A stretch of 64,000 nucleotides of DNA from Salminus brasiliensis (Eukaryota > Chordata > Actinopteri > Characiformes > Bryconidae): assembly GCF_030463535.1 (NCBI RefSeq), contig NC_132881.1, positions 40,459,973 through 40,523,972 of the forward strand, in the 5' to 3' direction. Within the stretch, counting starts at the first letter, position 1. Every line of letters begins with the position of its first letter. This document shows, piece after piece, positions 61,765 through 64,000 of the stretch. Under the pieces are notes generated by a model, which was not told the origin of the DNA, made no database searches, and saw only the letters and a program-made list of their open reading frames with translations. Made by a program: the position numbers and the translations under genes.

Positions 61765-64000
61765 GGATTACATCGGAATTACACTTCCTAAACACAAGAA
61801 CAATTCCTTGACATTCCTCTTACCAAGAAACACTATTAAAAAATAATTGTAAGCCACATATGCTTTTGTTTATGAATTGCCAATAACATACAATTTTGCC
61901 TGTTATTTTATGTCTGGCAATAGTTGAAACAATACGTCCCTGTGTTCTTTCATATCTAAAAACGTAGAGATTCTTATCGGAACTTTTATGGAAAAATGAT
62001 TTACTGAAATCAAACAAATATTTCAGCCACAAGTCTGTTTCTCCTCATTTGTGGAAAATAAATGAGGGACAGGTCATCGAGTGTTGGAGTCGCCCCAGTT
62101 GGCCTAATCAGAACCATAGCTCAAGTTTGTGCAAAAGTATGCGAACACAGTGCCTTCCAGTACCTCCTGTTTCTGTGGCTGATAGCTCTCGCAGCCCTGC
62201 TGAGGTACAAGTGTCAAGGCACCTGATTCATATGGCTGAAAATGGCTCACATATGCTGGGCCACAGAGACGGTGAGCAGGGAAAGCTGCATTCTGAGGAG
62301 AGTGTGTCATCTCCCAGTCACATCTTCCACAATGAGTGTGTTCAGCATGACTGTGTTCATATGTTCATTAGGATGGACCACCAACCAAACACTGTTTAAA
62401 AATAAATAAGGCTTGTCCTGTGACTACATTGAACTTGATTGATGCTGTAACTGTGAGTGTGTAAGAAAGAAAGACACAGAGGAAGATGCTAAGGGGGAAA
62501 ACAGAAGGCCCCCTCTTAACCAATAAAGTAATACAACTGTTTTTTGGCCAGCAATGTTCAGACATGGACATTTAATTACTATTCAGCATATTAAGTATAT
62601 ACAGGGCGGGCAGGAGACGGTGGGTGGGGAGTGTGTGGGGAACAAAAATTCATGTTTTGTCCCATGAACAAAATTCCAGTTATCAACAATAATATTTCTA
62701 TATATATTTCTCTGTTCTTGGTGTAAACAGAAGGAGAACTGATCTAGAAGATGAATTGATCCCCAAAGGTCATAAAGTTGAGGATTAGTTGAGGAGTTGA
62801 ACATTCTGTTTAAGATTTTTAGCAAATTAGTTTTATTTCTGTTTTGTACAGTCCTAGAGTGAAAAAAGGAAGAGGAGGCTCATGCAGAGCATTGGCTATG
62901 AGACATCTGATCTCTCAGATAATGTTTACTGAGCTCTTAGACCAAAACTTGCTTGTTAGAGCTATAGCTTGTTCACAACCATCACTAGACAAATAATAGC
63001 TAATGCAAATGAATTAAACCTAATAATAAATACCCAAACTCCTCAAATCCTCCTCTAAGCTGCTGTCTAGTGTTCACTTGCATGACCCTCATGGAAGAGT
63101 CATCTAAAAAAAAAAAAAAACCTTTCCTGCATATTCACCACAAAGCCCAGCATCAGACGTTTTCAGTGAAACATCTAAACAAGCCTGATGCATTTCAAAA
63201 ACACACAAAAAGGTGAAAATATAACTGGCCACAATGAGCATAGGTTTATTTGGAGCAAAAAATGGTGCGAGATTTCATTAAAAGAATACCTCTCCAACTG
63301 TTAAGCAGGGGCGTTACAGCCAGTGGCACTGGGAACATTTTACAGATGAAGGAAAAATTGCATTCAATTAAATACCAGAAATTCTGGTAACAAATATCAC
63401 CTCAAAAAAGAAAGAAAGAAAGAAAGAAAATGGCGAGCTGGAGTCGCAAGCTGAAGGTTGTGCCCTGACCCTCACAGTCCCCAGAAAGAAACATCATCAA
63501 AATCTATGAATAGACCTCAAAAGAGTAGTGTCTCCCCCCCCCCCACTGTTGTGACTTAGACAACTCAGCCAGTTTACATTGCTTTGCATATAGTTGCTGA
63601 TTAGTAATCCTCAGGGTGTTATAAAAGAAGGGAGCATAAGGGTAAAACATGTAAATAAAACATAATATTGCTTAAAATATTAATATAAAAATTTGAAAGA
63701 TCTGTAAAAAAGTAAAAATGAGTATTTAATTGCTTATGTTTATGTTTATGTTACATTACGGGACCACAGAACTACTCTAAATGCCCATCAGTAGTTTGCG
63801 AGGGTCAGACAGAAATGAATAGAACGGAAAGATAGGGGTGAATGTTGAAAGATTGTGTGCAGGGTTCAGTGTCTGTGCATGCATGTGTATTCCCATGTGT
63901 GCATGTGTTATGGGTTCTAGTTCCAGACCCCCCCCCCATCCTCAGTCAAACAGAATGAAAGTCAGGGTGGGCTGAGCCCAGCGCATGCACCATGCAGTCG
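61765..64000. other. Intergenic, no gene seen
   Basis: Contains an A run near 63106-63120, an (AAAG)n run at 63404-63430 and short C runs near 63533 and 63930. No gene is seen up to the end of the window. Confidence 0.5.
63404..63430 (+). repeat. (AAAG)n microsatellite
   Basis: About six AAAG units. Confidence 0.9.

Overview
The window is nuclear DNA from a ray-finned fish. It has compact teleost introns, no bacterial gene organisation, and a dense mixture of Tc1/mariner, hAT, SINE and LINE fragments of types common in fish. Several repeat families resemble ones I associate with otophysans (characins, catfishes and relatives), but no species can be named from the sequence alone.

One gene dominates. 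From 5689 to 33114 on the + strand lies a complete, intact 12-exon papss1, encoding bifunctional 3'-phosphoadenosine-5'-phosphosulfate synthase 1. The spliced frame is 1875 nt and encodes 624 residues, the same length as human PAPSS1. All eleven introns have GT...AG borders and consistent phases. The N-terminal APS kinase half (exons 1-5) and the C-terminal ATP sulfurylase half (exons 6-12) together turn sulfate and ATP into PAPS, the donor for all sulfotransferases. All nucleotide-binding motifs I checked are present. One unusual replacement stands out: Cys356, where both human paralogues have Trp.

Upstream on the same strand (496-2711) is a three-exon gene for a small secreted protein that I do not recognise. 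It has a signal peptide, an R-L-S-K-R processing site, four N-glycosylation sequons and a proline- and asparagine-rich body. Between the two genes (2.8-5.2 kb) are a Tc1/mariner deletion derivative and four retroposon 3' tails, all in the same orientation.

The papss1 introns hold Tc1-like remnants, LINE 3' ends, tRNA-derived SINEs, a 600-bp inverted-repeat element, and a hAT miniature element with a perfect 8-bp target duplication that sits inside an older hAT copy.

From about 35 kb to the end (29 kb) I find no convincing protein-coding exon. This stretch holds repeats plus several repeat-free, compositionally complex islands that could be conserved non-coding regulatory DNA. In many vertebrates papss1 is followed by a gene-poor interval before dkk2, which fits this layout, but dkk2 itself is not in the window.
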